From CAZVLE01 sp964627855 (GTDB lineage Bacteria; Bacillota; Dethiobacteria; DTU022): a DNA stretch of 14,250 nt. Position numbers and translations under genes: made by a program. The stretch spans positions 1 through 14,250 of the forward strand of contig CAZVLE010000066.1 in NCBI GenBank assembly GCA_964627855.1, written 5' to 3'. Within the stretch, counting starts at the first letter, position 1, and every line of letters starts with the position of its first letter. The notes under the pieces were generated by a model that was not told where the DNA came from, made no database searches, and saw only the letters and a program-made list of their open reading frames with translations. Positions 7,525 through 14,250 of this stretch are shown here, one piece after another.

Positions 7525-8325
7525 ATGATTCGACTGCTTGCTATCGATCTGGACGGTACGCTTTTTAACTCACAGCAGCAGGTGAGCCCGGTAAATCGCC
7601 GGGCTATCCAGTTGGCCTGCCAAGCCGGGATTGCCCCAATTATTGCAACCGGCCGGGGGCAGCAGGGAGTTGAGTTTAGCCTCGATCGTCTGGGGTTGGA
7701 GCTGCCGCATATTTGCTCAGCCGGCGCCCTGATTCGTGAAAGTCGTGACGGCCCGCCTATCATGGAAAAAACTTTTCAGGCAATGAATGAATTCAAACAT
7801 GTGATTAATTTTGTCCGCTGTCATGACCTGGCTTTGATAGCTGATTTGCCCGGAGGCGGCCTCTGGTTTGGCCCTGACGTCCTGGTAGAGCAACTTGATC
7901 CGCTGACGGCTGCATCCACCCTGGATACAAGAACTTTTTCCCCTGAAGATGATTTTGATCAGCCCCTGCTGAAGACCACAGTGGTTGTTCCCCCTGATCT
8001 GCTTGAGAGGGCAATAACCCTGGTTGAACAAAACTGCCCTTCCCTGCAGCATACCCTGGCCAGCGAGCGATACCTTGATATTACAGCCCGCGAAGTCAAC
8101 AAAGGTTCAGCACTTGCATTTTATGCTGCCAGGAAAGGGTTTAACTGCGAGGAAATTGCCGCTATAGGTGACCAGCTAATCGATATTTCCATGCTTGAAG
8201 TGGCCGGACTGTCTGCTGCCGTGGATAATGCCCACCCCGCAGTTAAAGCCTGCTCCGACCTTGTGGTTCCCTCGAATGACAATGATGGTGTAGCAAGGTT
8301 TATAGAAAAGTTGCTTCCCGGTTAG
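7525..8325 (+). CDS. Cof-type HAD-superfamily hydrolase
   Basis: The 266-residue product is a cytoplasmic haloacid-dehalogenase phosphatase of the Cof subfamily (class II cap), acting on small phosphorylated metabolites such as sugar phosphates or nucleotides. Motif I is DLDGTL (Asp 8 nucleophile, Asp 10 acid/base), motif II is the Thr in ATGR at 41-44, motif III is Lys 193 in NKGSAL, and motif IV is GDQLID at 215-220. The cap domain lies between motifs II and III. Motif IV usually reads GD-x-ND; here the Asn positions are Gln and Ile, while both metal-binding Asp remain. The frame extends upstream to 7315, but I chose the ATG at 7525 because GGAG lies 10 bases before it, the family starts with MIRLLAIDLDG, and the extra 70 residues would overlap the ligase remnant. 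It stands as a single gene. Confidence 0.9.
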   Translation: MIRLLAIDLDGTLFNSQQQVSPVNRRAIQLACQAGIAPIIATGRGQQGVEFSLDRLGLELPHICSAGALIRESRDGPPIMEKTFQAMNEFKHVINFVRCHDLALIADLPGGGLWFGPDVLVEQLDPLTAASTLDTRTFSPEDDFDQPLLKTTVVVPPDLLERAITLVEQNCPSLQHTLASERYLDITAREVNKGSALAFYAARKGFNCEEIAAIGDQLIDISMLEVAGLSAAVDNAHPAVKACSDLVVPSNDNDGVARFIEKLLPG

Positions 8326-8433
8326 AGCCATTCTGCTAAAGTTTAATTGCTCAAGGGCTGGGTTTCCTCTATAACGCAACGATTATTCCAAGACCTGACT
8401 CCCATACATGAAACCTTAGATTTGGTTTTCTAC

Positions 8434-8462
8434 TTATTATATATTGTAATATATGATATAAT
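8434..8462 (+). promoter_or_regulatory. Promoter of the DUF255 gene, extended -10
   Basis: TATAAT at 8457-8462 is preceded by TG and one base (8454-8456), giving an extended -10. A TTATTA at 8434-8439, 17 bases upstream, serves as a weak -35. The DUF255 start is 48 bases downstream. A 31-bp palindrome covers the -10, implying regulation. Confidence 0.6.
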
Positions 8463-8470
8463 ACAATATA
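8440..8470. promoter_or_regulatory. Near-perfect 31-bp palindrome over the -10, candidate operator
   Basis: The outer arms are TATATTGTA (8440-8448) and TACAATATA (8462-8470), and the inner arms are TATAT (8450-8454) and ATATA (8456-8460). The two halves mirror each other around base 8455, with one mismatched pair (8449/8461). It covers the extended -10 of the DUF255 promoter, a position typical of a repressor site. The regulator is not in the window. AT-rich DNA makes chance self-complementarity easier, but 14 matching pairs of 15 is strong. Confidence 0.6.
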
Positions 8471-8509
8471 GATATGATTAGTAGTGATAAATTAAGGAGT
8501 TGATATGAA

Positions 8510-10393
8510 ATGAAAAAACGCGGTGAAATTAAGGCAAACCGCTTAATAAAAGAAAAATCTCCCTACCTCTTGCAGCATGCTTATAATCCTGTTGATTGGT
8601 TTCCCTGGGGCGATGAAGCTTTTGCAAGGGCCAGGGAGGAGAATAAACCTGTTTTTTTAAGCATTGGTTACTCCACCTGTCACTGGTGCCATGTGATGGA
8701 GAAAGATTCCTTCGAGGATCCGGAAGTGGCGGATCTGCTTAACAGGCATTTTATTGCCGTTAAGGTAGACCGTGAAGAACGTCCCGATCTGGATCAGAAA
8801 TACATGGCTGCCTGCCAGGCCTTGACCGGCCAGGGAGGTTGGCCCCTGAGTGTATTTCTTACCCCCGAGCGAAAACCTTTTTATGCTGCCACTTTTATTC
8901 CCAAAAACGCCCGTTATGGTCTCAATGGGATGGTGGAAATATTGCCCCGCCTCAGCGAATACTGGCAAAAAGATCGCAATCGGGTGATCCAGGCTGGTGA
9001 TGAGCTTGTCGCCGCCCTTGCTCAGGTAAGCAGAAAGGGAGCAGATATGGGCCAGTTGAAAGAAAAACTACCTGGAAAAGAGTTGTTGCAAAATGCCTAT
9101 GGTCAGCTTCAGGGCGCTTACGACAGCCAATATGCCGGCTTTGGTAACGCGCCGAAATTCCCCGCACCTCACCAGCTTATCTTTTTACTCAGGTACTGGA
9201 AGAGAACGGGGGAGGAAGAGGCTCTTCAAATGGCGGTAAAGACCTTGCAGGCCATGCACCATGGCGGAATATTTGACCAACTGGCTTACGGTATTCATCG
9301 CTATTCAGTTGATGAACGGTGGCTCGTGCCGCATTTTGAAAAGATGCTCTACGATCAGGCCCTGACTACCCTTGCAGCGGTGGAAGCATTTGAAGCTTCA
9401 GGCAGTGAGGATCTGGCAGCCATGGCCGAAGAGATTATCACTTATGTTTTAAATGAACTAACCGCTCCAGGCGGCGCTTTTTATGCCGCCGAAGATGCTG
9501 ACAGCGAGGGGGAGGAAGGTACTTTCTATGTCTGGGATCTGGAAGAATTGCAGCGCCTTCTTGGCACTGAAGGCAGCAAGTTAGTCGCTGATTACTACGG
9601 GATCAGCGCAGATGGTAATTTCGAAAAGGGTAAAAGTATTCTCTTCCGAAAACTACCTGACGAAGCTTTTGCCGCTTCCAGAAATATGTCAGTGGAAGCA
9701 TTAAAAAAGACTGTTGATGAAGCACGTTCGCTATTGCTGGCCTATCGAAGCAGGCGTGAACGTCCTTTTCGTGATGACAAAATTATTACCTCCTGGAACG
9801 GCCTCTTCATTGCTGCCCTAGCCCGTGCTGCAGTTGTCCTCAAGCGGAATGATTTCGTTATCGCGGCTGAGCAGGCCTTAAACTTTGTTATGGATGAGAT
9901 GGTATCTCCTGAAGGAGTTCTCTTTAGGCGCTACCGGGAAGGGGAGGCGGCTATTCCTGGTTTTCTCGATGATTACGCCAACCTTGCCTGGGCTAACCTG
10001 GAATTATTTGTTGCAACCAAAAATGATTTATACCTGAAAAAGGCGGAAAGTTTGAGCCATAAAATGCTCGAGCTATTTTATGATCGGGAAGGCAAATTTT
10101 TCTACAGTACCTTCGAAGATAGTCCGGCAGAACTGATGCCTGAAGCCGAAGCTTATGATGGGGCGTTCCCATCGGGGGTTTCTGTAGCTGCCATGAATCT
10201 GTTGCAGCTGGGCCGGCTGTTGCAGGATGACAGCTTAAAAGATAAAGGCGAAAAGGCAATCAAAGCTCAGCTTGAAAACCTGGAAAGATCACCCACAGGG
10301 TTCTGCTATCTCCTGGCGGCCCTCGATTATGCTCTTAATGCTAATGAAGGGTCCTTTCACTGCATTCCGGGTGGGAACTGCGACCGGGTATAA
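8510..10393 (+). CDS. DUF255 thioredoxin-fold / six-hairpin protein (YyaL/SPATA20 family), C-terminally short
   Basis: The N-terminal third (about 8-170) is the DUF255 thioredoxin-like domain: NRLIKEKSPYLLQHAYNPVDW, then a CHWCH active-site-like motif at 57-61, VDREERPDLD and GGWPLSVFLTP. The rest (about 195-610) is an alpha/alpha six-hairpin barrel like that of N-acylglucosamine 2-epimerases, with PKFP, the FDQL--GIHRYSVD-RWLVPHFEKMLYDQ region, AEDADSEGEEGTFY and SWNGL. The family is widespread but its reaction is not settled. Usual length is about 670-700 residues, with a C-terminal region ending in a Cys-containing motif; here the protein stops at 627, after the barrel, with an unrelated tail (EGSFHCIPGGNCDRV). 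The last 53 bases overlap the convergent HIT gene, so a 3' deletion is likely. AAGGAG lies 10 bases before the ATG; an earlier ATG at 8505 opens only two codons. Confidence 0.92.
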   Translation: MKKRGEIKANRLIKEKSPYLLQHAYNPVDWFPWGDEAFARAREENKPVFLSIGYSTCHWCHVMEKDSFEDPEVADLLNRHFIAVKVDREERPDLDQKYMAACQALTGQGGWPLSVFLTPERKPFYAATFIPKNARYGLNGMVEILPRLSEYWQKDRNRVIQAGDELVAALAQVSRKGADMGQLKEKLPGKELLQNAYGQLQGAYDSQYAGFGNAPKFPAPHQLIFLLRYWKRTGEEEALQMAVKTLQAMHHGGIFDQLAYGIHRYSVDERWLVPHFEKMLYDQALTTLAAVEAFEASGSEDLAAMAEEIITYVLNELTAPGGAFYAAEDADSEGEEGTFYVWDLEELQRLLGTEGSKLVADYYGISADGNFEKGKSILFRKLPDEAFAASRNMSVEALKKTVDEARSLLLAYRSRRERPFRDDKIITSWNGLFIAALARAAVVLKRNDFVIAAEQALNFVMDEMVSPEGVLFRRYREGEAAIPGFLDDYANLAWANLELFVATKNDLYLKKAESLSHKMLELFYDREGKFFYSTFEDSPAELMPEAEAYDGAFPSGVSVAAMNLLQLGRLLQDDSLKDKGEKAIKAQLENLERSPTGFCYLLAALDYALNANEGSFHCIPGGNCDRV

Positions 10394-10739
10394 CTTTTCT
10401 CACCCCTCCCCGGGGGTCTTTTACATCTCCCCGGTAGCGGGGAATTATATGAATGTGAAAATGAAAAACGGTCTGCCCGGCGGCAGGACCGACATTGGCC
10501 CCGATGTTATAACCATCGGGGTTGAATTTTTCCTGGAGTATTTTCTTTGTTTCATAGATCAGGTTAATCATAGCTCCATGCTCTTCAGGAGAAGCTTCAA
10601 AATATGTGGCAACATGGCGTTTCGGGATAACCAGGATATGCCCTTTGCTGACCGGACAACCGTCATAAAAAGCCAGGGCCATTTCATTTTCTGCAATTAT
10701 TTGCAGCGAATCTCTTTGACAGAATACGCATTTTTCCAT
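10341..10739 (-). CDS. HIT-family nucleotide hydrolase/transferase
   Basis: This is a histidine-triad protein of 132 residues, a small cytoplasmic enzyme that cleaves nucleotide-phosphoramidate or dinucleotide-polyphosphate substrates. The triad HFHIH (residues 93-97) precedes IIPRY, and the catalytic His is normally the middle one. CVFC at 4-7 is the usual zinc-binding half-site, and GHILVIPKRH is the conserved core strand. The family-typical end DPRGGVRKVIP is present, but the following GRSSHPECSERTLH tail is not family-like and is encoded across the overlap with the DUF255 gene, so the 3' end has probably been altered. I preferred the ATG at 10739 to the one at 10745 because the GGAGG at 10747-10751 is then 7 bases away rather than one. 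Confidence 0.92.
   Translation of the reverse strand: MEKCVFCQRDSLQIIAENEMALAFYDGCPVSKGHILVIPKRHVATYFEASPEEHGAMINLIYETKKILQEKFNPDGYNIGANVGPAAGQTVFHFHIHIIPRYRGDVKDPRGGVRKVIPGRSSHPECSERTLH
10402..10422 (+). terminator. GC-rich hairpin after the DUF255 stop, possible terminator
   Basis: ACCCC (10402-10406) pairs with GGGGT (10413-10417), followed by CTTTT. It lies 9 bases after the DUF255 stop but inside the HIT gene, where it encodes the conserved DPRGGVR segment. The pairing may therefore be a by-product of that protein motif. Confidence 0.3.
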
Positions 10740-10853
10740 CCCCATCCCTCCAGAATCATAAAAAATTCACCCCTATAATATCACAACTGTAGCTTTTGTA
10801 GTGGCGGCTGGTTGAATTGGTTTACGATTTTATAATCACCGAAGCTGCCAGTA

Positions 10854-10882
10854 TTGTAATTTCTGATAAAAACGAATAGGAT
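10854..10882 (+). promoter_or_regulatory. Candidate promoter of the DUF5058-M20 operon
   Basis: TTGTAA at 10854-10859 and TAGGAT at 10877-10882 are separated by 17 bases and each match four of six consensus positions. A perfect TATAAT also occurs at 10831-10836, but its best upstream TTGAAT (10812-10817) is only 13 bases away. Either could drive the operon that starts at 10974. Confidence 0.35.
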
Positions 10883-10973
10883 ATCATTATTAACAGGCTT
10901 TTCTTTTTTTGCTCAACTGAAGCCAAAGCAATTCAGCATAACTCTTGAGGCTATAAAAACGGGAGGTTTTAGA

Positions 10974-11681
10974 ATGGATGATTTCAGGAACAGTACATTT
11001 TTGTTTGTGCTTGGTGCCGTAGTAGCCATATTTGTCACTGTGCAATCGATTGTCTTTTTACGAAAAGCCTGGGTTGAAGGCAAAAAAAGAGGCCTCTCCC
11101 CGGAAAAGATGCGCAAGGCGGTAGTTTCAAGTGCGGTTTTTACGATAGTGCCGTCACTTGCCATCCTGCTGACCATGCTGACTCTTGCCGGTGCGCTCGG
11201 CCTGGCCCTGCCCTGGATCAGGCTTTCTGTAATCGGGGCCATTACCTACGAGGTACCGGCTGCTGAAGCGGCTGCCCAGGCTACAGGGGCGAGCCTCATG
11301 GCTGCCGCAATGCCGGTTTCGGCATTTTCAATTATCGTCTGGGTGATGACCCTGGGAATCATGTCCGGCCCGATTTTTATCATCGCATACTTTAAAAAAC
11401 TGCAGGGTAAAATCAACCAGATCAAGACAGATGACAATCGCTGGGGCAGCCTGCTGATTTCAGCCATGTTTATCGGGCTGATCAGTTCCTTTCTCGGCAG
11501 TGCTCTGGCCGGGGGCCTCGTGTCGATCATGACTCTTTTTACATCGGCGCTGTTCATGTTTGCCTGTATCATGCTGGAGCAAAAAGCCGGTTTAAAAGCT
11601 TTCAAGGATTTTGCCCTGCCGCTCAGCATGATCGGGGCCATGGTCCTTGCCATACTCTACTCAGGTTTAGTGGGAGGTTAA
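10974..11681 (+). CDS. DUF5058 family polytopic membrane protein
   Basis: The 235-residue product is an integral membrane protein with about six hydrophobic segments: roughly 8-30, 50-90, 112-140, 158-182, 184-201 and 214-233. Features I associate with DUF5058 are the opening FVLG--VA-FV--QS-VF--KAW--GK--G, the S-VFTI-PS-AIL region and a conserved long loop after IGAITYE. The function of the family is not established. GGGAGG lies 6 bases before the ATG. The gene is the first of three tightly packed genes, with 4 bases to the next, whose own ribosome binding site lies inside this gene's 3' end, so translation is probably coupled. Next to a second small membrane protein and an M20 peptidase, a transport role for peptides or amino-acid derivatives is the natural inference, and it is not proven. 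Confidence 0.82.
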   Translation: MDDFRNSTFLFVLGAVVAIFVTVQSIVFLRKAWVEGKKRGLSPEKMRKAVVSSAVFTIVPSLAILLTMLTLAGALGLALPWIRLSVIGAITYEVPAAEAAAQATGASLMAAAMPVSAFSIIVWVMTLGIMSGPIFIIAYFKKLQGKINQIKTDDNRWGSLLISAMFIGLISSFLGSALAGGLVSIMTLFTSALFMFACIMLEQKAGLKAFKDFALPLSMIGAMVLAILYSGLVGG

Positions 11682-11685
11682 GATT

Positions 11686-12354
11686 ATGAAAAACGATAAA
11701 GCAGGCGAACAGCTCTATGAAGTATCAATTCACCGCATGGGTCGTCTCTGGATGTCGGCAGCACTGCTGGTCATCCTGGCGGTGCCGGTTGTAATATCAA
11801 TATTTTTCGAGAGCTGGCCGACAGCCGGGCCCCTGCTGGGCGGTCTTCTGCCGATTTTAATGATTTATGTGCCGATCGGGATCATCGAAGTGATCACTTT
11901 TTCACCGATGCTCGGCAGCGGCGCTACCTACCTTGCTTTTACGACCGGCAATCTGACCAACCTTAAGGTGCCCTGTGCTCTTAACGCGATGGAGATTAAC
12001 GATATTGAACCGGGTTCGAGTGAGGGAGAAGTAATTTCTACTATTGCCGTGGCCACCTCTTCACTTGTGACCAACCTGGTTTTGGTTATCGGCGTGATCT
12101 TTTTCTTCCAGCTTACACCTGTTCTTGCTTCACCGGTCTTAAAACCTGCTTTCGAAAATATTATCCCGGCCCTTTTTGGCGCTCTCGGCTTCCTGTTTAT
12201 ATCGAAAAACTGGAAACTTGCTGTGGTACCCCTAACTCTGATGATTATTATCTTTTTCCTGGCTCCCACGGCACCGGTCGGTATTCTCATTCCGGTCAGC
12301 GCCCTTTCGGCGATCGCGGCTGCCAGGTTTATGTATAAGAAGAATATGATCTAG
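11686..12354 (+). CDS. Polytopic membrane protein, probable partner of the DUF5058 protein
   Basis: I do not recognise a named family for this 222-residue protein. It has a cytoplasm-like N-terminus of about 20 residues, then hydrophobic segments at about 22-41, 50-70, 117-142, 158-174, 178-194 and 197-213. Between the second and third lies a conserved-looking loop with FSPMLGSGATYLAF, TGNLTNLKVPCA and then MEINDIEPGSSEGE, in which the Gly/Ser/Thr-rich part looks like a re-entrant or substrate-binding element and the acidic part faces solvent. The ribosome binding site GGGAGG (11672-11677) is inside the DUF5058 gene. Equal size, similar topology and coupled translation suggest the two proteins form a hetero-oligomer. 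The M20 peptidase gene starts 12 bases downstream. Confidence 0.75.
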   Translation: MKNDKAGEQLYEVSIHRMGRLWMSAALLVILAVPVVISIFFESWPTAGPLLGGLLPILMIYVPIGIIEVITFSPMLGSGATYLAFTTGNLTNLKVPCALNAMEINDIEPGSSEGEVISTIAVATSSLVTNLVLVIGVIFFFQLTPVLASPVLKPAFENIIPALFGALGFLFISKNWKLAVVPLTLMIIIFFLAPTAPVGILIPVSALSAIAAARFMYKKNMI

Positions 12355-12366
12355 GAGGAACCGGCT

Positions 12367-13869
12367 ATGTTAGTCTTATCTATAATTATTATTGCCCTTT
12401 TGCTCTTGTTGGTGATTATGATGATCAGGGCAGCCGTCTTCAAACCTCCCCTTGCTGAAAAAAGCCAATCGCCGGCCCGGACTGTTCATTTCGATCTCGA
12501 TAAGACGGCTAATCACCTGGCCGCAATGATCCGCTGCCGAACAGTCCTGCCTGAAGATGATCAAAGAGCTGATTCCTATCAGGGTTATGCTGAATTTGTT
12601 CAGTTCAGGCAGCTCCTGGCTGATTTTTATCCACGGGTTCACCGGGAACTGGAACAGGAGATCCTCTGTGATCATTCCCTGCTCTACCGCTGGAAAGGTA
12701 AAAGCAGTAATAAACCGCTTGTCTTAATGGCCCACTATGATGTGGTTCCTGCCGCTGAAAGTCAGTGGCGCTATCCCCCTTTCGATGGGGTGATCTCAGA
12801 TGGTGTTATCTGGGGTCGGGGAGCCCTTGATACCAAGTCATCACTTTGCGGTATTTTTGAAGCTGTGGAAGCCCTGCTGGGTGAAGGCTTTAAACCCGAG
12901 AATGATATTTACCTGGCCTTTGGTCATGATGAGGAAACAGCAAGCACCGGTGCGCCGGCAATTGTCGAAACCCTTAAAAGCAGAGAAGTTTATCCGGCAA
13001 TGGTTCTTGATGAAGGAGGAGCAATTATAGAGGGAATCTTCCCCGGTGTTGACCTACCTACAGCAGTAGTTGGCATGGCTGAAAAGGGTGTAGCCAACAT
13101 CGAGTTTTCTCTTGAAGGTAGTGGGGGGCACTCTTCAATGCCGGGGAAAATTAATCCCCTTGGCGAAATGAGCAAAATTATCCTTCATCTTGCCGGCAAG
13201 CCTTTTCCTGCTCACCTGCCGCCCGAAGTCAGGCAGATGTTTAATGTTCTCGGTCGGCATACTCCATTTTATTTAAGGATTGTATTTGCCAACCTCTGGT
13301 GTTTTGAGCCTCTATTGTTGCGTTTAATCCCCTTGTTCGGGCGCGAGCTAAATGCTCTCTGTCGCAGCACTGCTGTTTTTACCATGATTGAGGGCAGTAA
13401 AGCGCCCAATGTGATTCCCGACAGGGTCAGTGCGGTTGCCAACCTGCGCCTGGCAGCGAGGGACCCTCTGGAAGAAGCCCTGCAACACCTCGACAAAGAG
13501 GCAAGAATCGCCGCAAAGAAAGCCGGTACGGGCAAAGAACCATTATCTTTAGAAGTCAAGCTGCTTGCCGGTAATAATGCTTCACCGTCAGCAGATTATC
13601 GTTCACCGGCCTATAAAATTATTGAACAGACAATTGAACAAACTTTTCATGAGACACTGGTAACACCATACTTAATGTTAGGTGCTTCCGATTCACGTCA
13701 TTATTGTAAGATAAGCGAGAATGTCCTTCGTTTCTCGCCCCTGCAAATGAACAAGGAAGAGTTGGACAGCATTCACGGTATTGACGAACGAATAACTGTT
13801 GAAAAACTAGGTAAAGTGGTCGAGTTTTATTTACACCTTATCGATAATTATCAGGCCCTGCTTAATTGA
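12367..13869 (+). CDS. M20 family metallopeptidase, membrane-anchored (PM20D1/carboxypeptidase S-like)
   Basis: The 500-residue protein starts with a hydrophobic helix (2-20), an uncleaved-anchor type, and continues into an M20 di-zinc hydrolase. Metal ligands and catalytic residues are visible in order: H123 and D125 in MAHYDVVP, D155 in GALDTK, E189 and E190 in GHDEE, D215 in LDEGG, and H470 in SIHGIDE. The dimerisation/lid domain occupies about 233-350, with a GGHSSMPG motif. This length and the YQGY-EF-QF segment resemble carboxypeptidase S and PM20D1, which hydrolyse or form N-acyl amino acids and cleave dipeptides. The active domain side, inside or outside, is not certain. AGGAGG lies 8 bases before the ATG. 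As the third gene of the operon it probably processes the substrate or product moved by the two membrane proteins. Confidence 0.92.
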   Translation: MLVLSIIIIALLLLLVIMMIRAAVFKPPLAEKSQSPARTVHFDLDKTANHLAAMIRCRTVLPEDDQRADSYQGYAEFVQFRQLLADFYPRVHRELEQEILCDHSLLYRWKGKSSNKPLVLMAHYDVVPAAESQWRYPPFDGVISDGVIWGRGALDTKSSLCGIFEAVEALLGEGFKPENDIYLAFGHDEETASTGAPAIVETLKSREVYPAMVLDEGGAIIEGIFPGVDLPTAVVGMAEKGVANIEFSLEGSGGHSSMPGKINPLGEMSKIILHLAGKPFPAHLPPEVRQMFNVLGRHTPFYLRIVFANLWCFEPLLLRLIPLFGRELNALCRSTAVFTMIEGSKAPNVIPDRVSAVANLRLAARDPLEEALQHLDKEARIAAKKAGTGKEPLSLEVKLLAGNNASPSADYRSPAYKIIEQTIEQTFHETLVTPYLMLGASDSRHYCKISENVLRFSPLQMNKEELDSIHGIDERITVEKLGKVVEFYLHLIDNYQALLN

Positions 13870-13898
13870 CCGGAGCAGAAAAATTTATTATTGTGCGG

Positions 13899-13904
13899 TA
13901 TAAT
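13899..13904 (+). promoter_or_regulatory. Candidate -10 for the last gene
   Basis: A perfect TATAAT lies 50 bases before the GTG at 13954. No good -35 is seen at 16-19 bases upstream, so the call rests on the hexamer and its position in the 84-base gap after the M20 stop. Confidence 0.3.
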
Positions 13905-13953
13905 AACTTAGACGGGAAGAGGAGGGGACATTCCAGGGGAGGGCACTGGCAAA

Positions 13954-14250
13954 GTGACTGAACTAAGCAATGCCGAAAGATTTCTCAATGCCTACTCGGC
14001 CATAGAACATGAAATGGAAAGAATTCTCGATCTGAAAGATCACCGCCGTTTCTTTGAACTTGTTGATCGCAGCGCACGGGTCAATCCGGTCATTGAGCGC
14101 TACCGGTTTGATCTGAAAGAATATAGTGAGTTGCGAAACGCCATTGTGCATGACCGGGCCGGTGGAGAAATCATTGCTGTACCGGTTGATGATGTAGTTA
14201 ATAATATTGAGCGCATTGCCGGGTTATTGCTCGAACCTCCCAGGGTAGCG
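13954..14250 (+). CDS. Helical N-terminal domain with R-x4-H motif, probable CBS-domain protein (3' end outside window)
   Basis: The frame is open from a GTG at 13954 to the window edge, 99 codons. It reads VTELSNAERFLNAY, then a helical stretch with an IEHEMERIL segment, FFELVDRSARVNPVIERY, and RNAIVHD at 61-67, then VDDVVNNIERIAGLLLEPPRVA. The same layout, a helical domain of about 90 residues ending in LL-PP-V, precedes CBS domains in a family of bacterial CBS proteins I recall, so CBS pairs binding adenine nucleotides probably follow. R61-x4-H66 resembles the motif of HEPN-fold proteins. GGGGAGGG lies 10 bases before the GTG; an in-frame ATT at 13930 is a weaker alternative. It is separated from the M20 gene by 84 bases with its own -10-like hexamer, so it may not share the operon. 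Confidence 0.65.
   Translation, partial: MTELSNAERFLNAYSAIEHEMERILDLKDHRRFFELVDRSARVNPVIERYRFDLKEYSELRNAIVHDRAGGEIIAVPVDDVVNNIERIAGLLLEPPRVA

Noticed and set aside
10365..10390. T-box-like string (GGGTGGGAACTGCGACC)
   Set aside because: It resembles the T-box antiterminator core, but it lies inside coding sequence between convergent genes, lacks a specifier hairpin and no aminoacylation or transport gene follows.
10272..10778. 168-codon + strand frame across the DUF255/HIT junction
   Set aside because: It is out of frame with DUF255 at its start and antisense to the complete HIT gene for the rest, so it is a shadow frame.

Overview
The window looks like chromosomal DNA of a Gram-positive, Firmicutes/Clostridia-type anaerobe. 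The reasons are moderate-to-low GC, strong GGAGG-type ribosome binding sites before nearly every gene, a YyaL-type DUF255 protein, a Cof-type HAD phosphatase, a DUF5058 membrane protein and c-di-GMP (HD-GYP/GGDEF) signalling. This is an inference from gene content; no rRNA or tRNA is present to fix the lineage. I see no CRISPR array, no recognisable insertion sequence, no prophage genes and no RNA gene.

Left part (1-3499): the C-terminal half of an HD-GYP phosphodiesterase is followed, in the same frame after its stop, by the last ~30 residues of a GGDEF domain. Then comes an ~800-bp stretch of decayed or non-coding DNA with a hairpin terminator. An intact dicarboxylate/amino-acid:cation symporter (1439-2857) follows, with a degraded piece of a second, unrelated anion transporter (DASS/SLC13 type) behind it. 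Two imperfect ~62-bp direct repeats bracket the symporter gene.

Middle (3500-8325): a large single-gene FHA-FHA-ABC ATPase-permease (ABCG-like) is on the + strand. On the - strand lie an extended short-chain dehydrogenase and, just upstream of it, the orphaned C-terminus of an acyl-CoA ligase. A Cof-type HAD phosphatase follows on the + strand.

Right part (8326-14250): a DUF255 thioredoxin-fold protein is expressed from an AT-rich promoter that carries a near-perfect 31-bp palindrome. Its 3' end is truncated and overlaps the 3' end of a convergent HIT-family gene. A tight three-gene operon follows: a DUF5058 membrane protein, a second polytopic membrane protein and a membrane-anchored M20 metallopeptidase. 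The window ends inside a gene whose product starts with a helical, HEPN-like R-x4-H region and probably continues into CBS domains.

Themes: (1) local gene decay, with four recognisable gene stumps or truncations (GGDEF tail, DASS fragment, acyl-CoA ligase C-terminus, DUF255 C-terminus); (2) carboxylate/amino-acid/peptide handling (DAACS symporter, DASS remnant, M20 operon). The DUF5058-partner-M20 operon is the best candidate for a poorly described system: two small membrane proteins that may form one transporter feeding, or served by, a membrane-tethered amidohydrolase.
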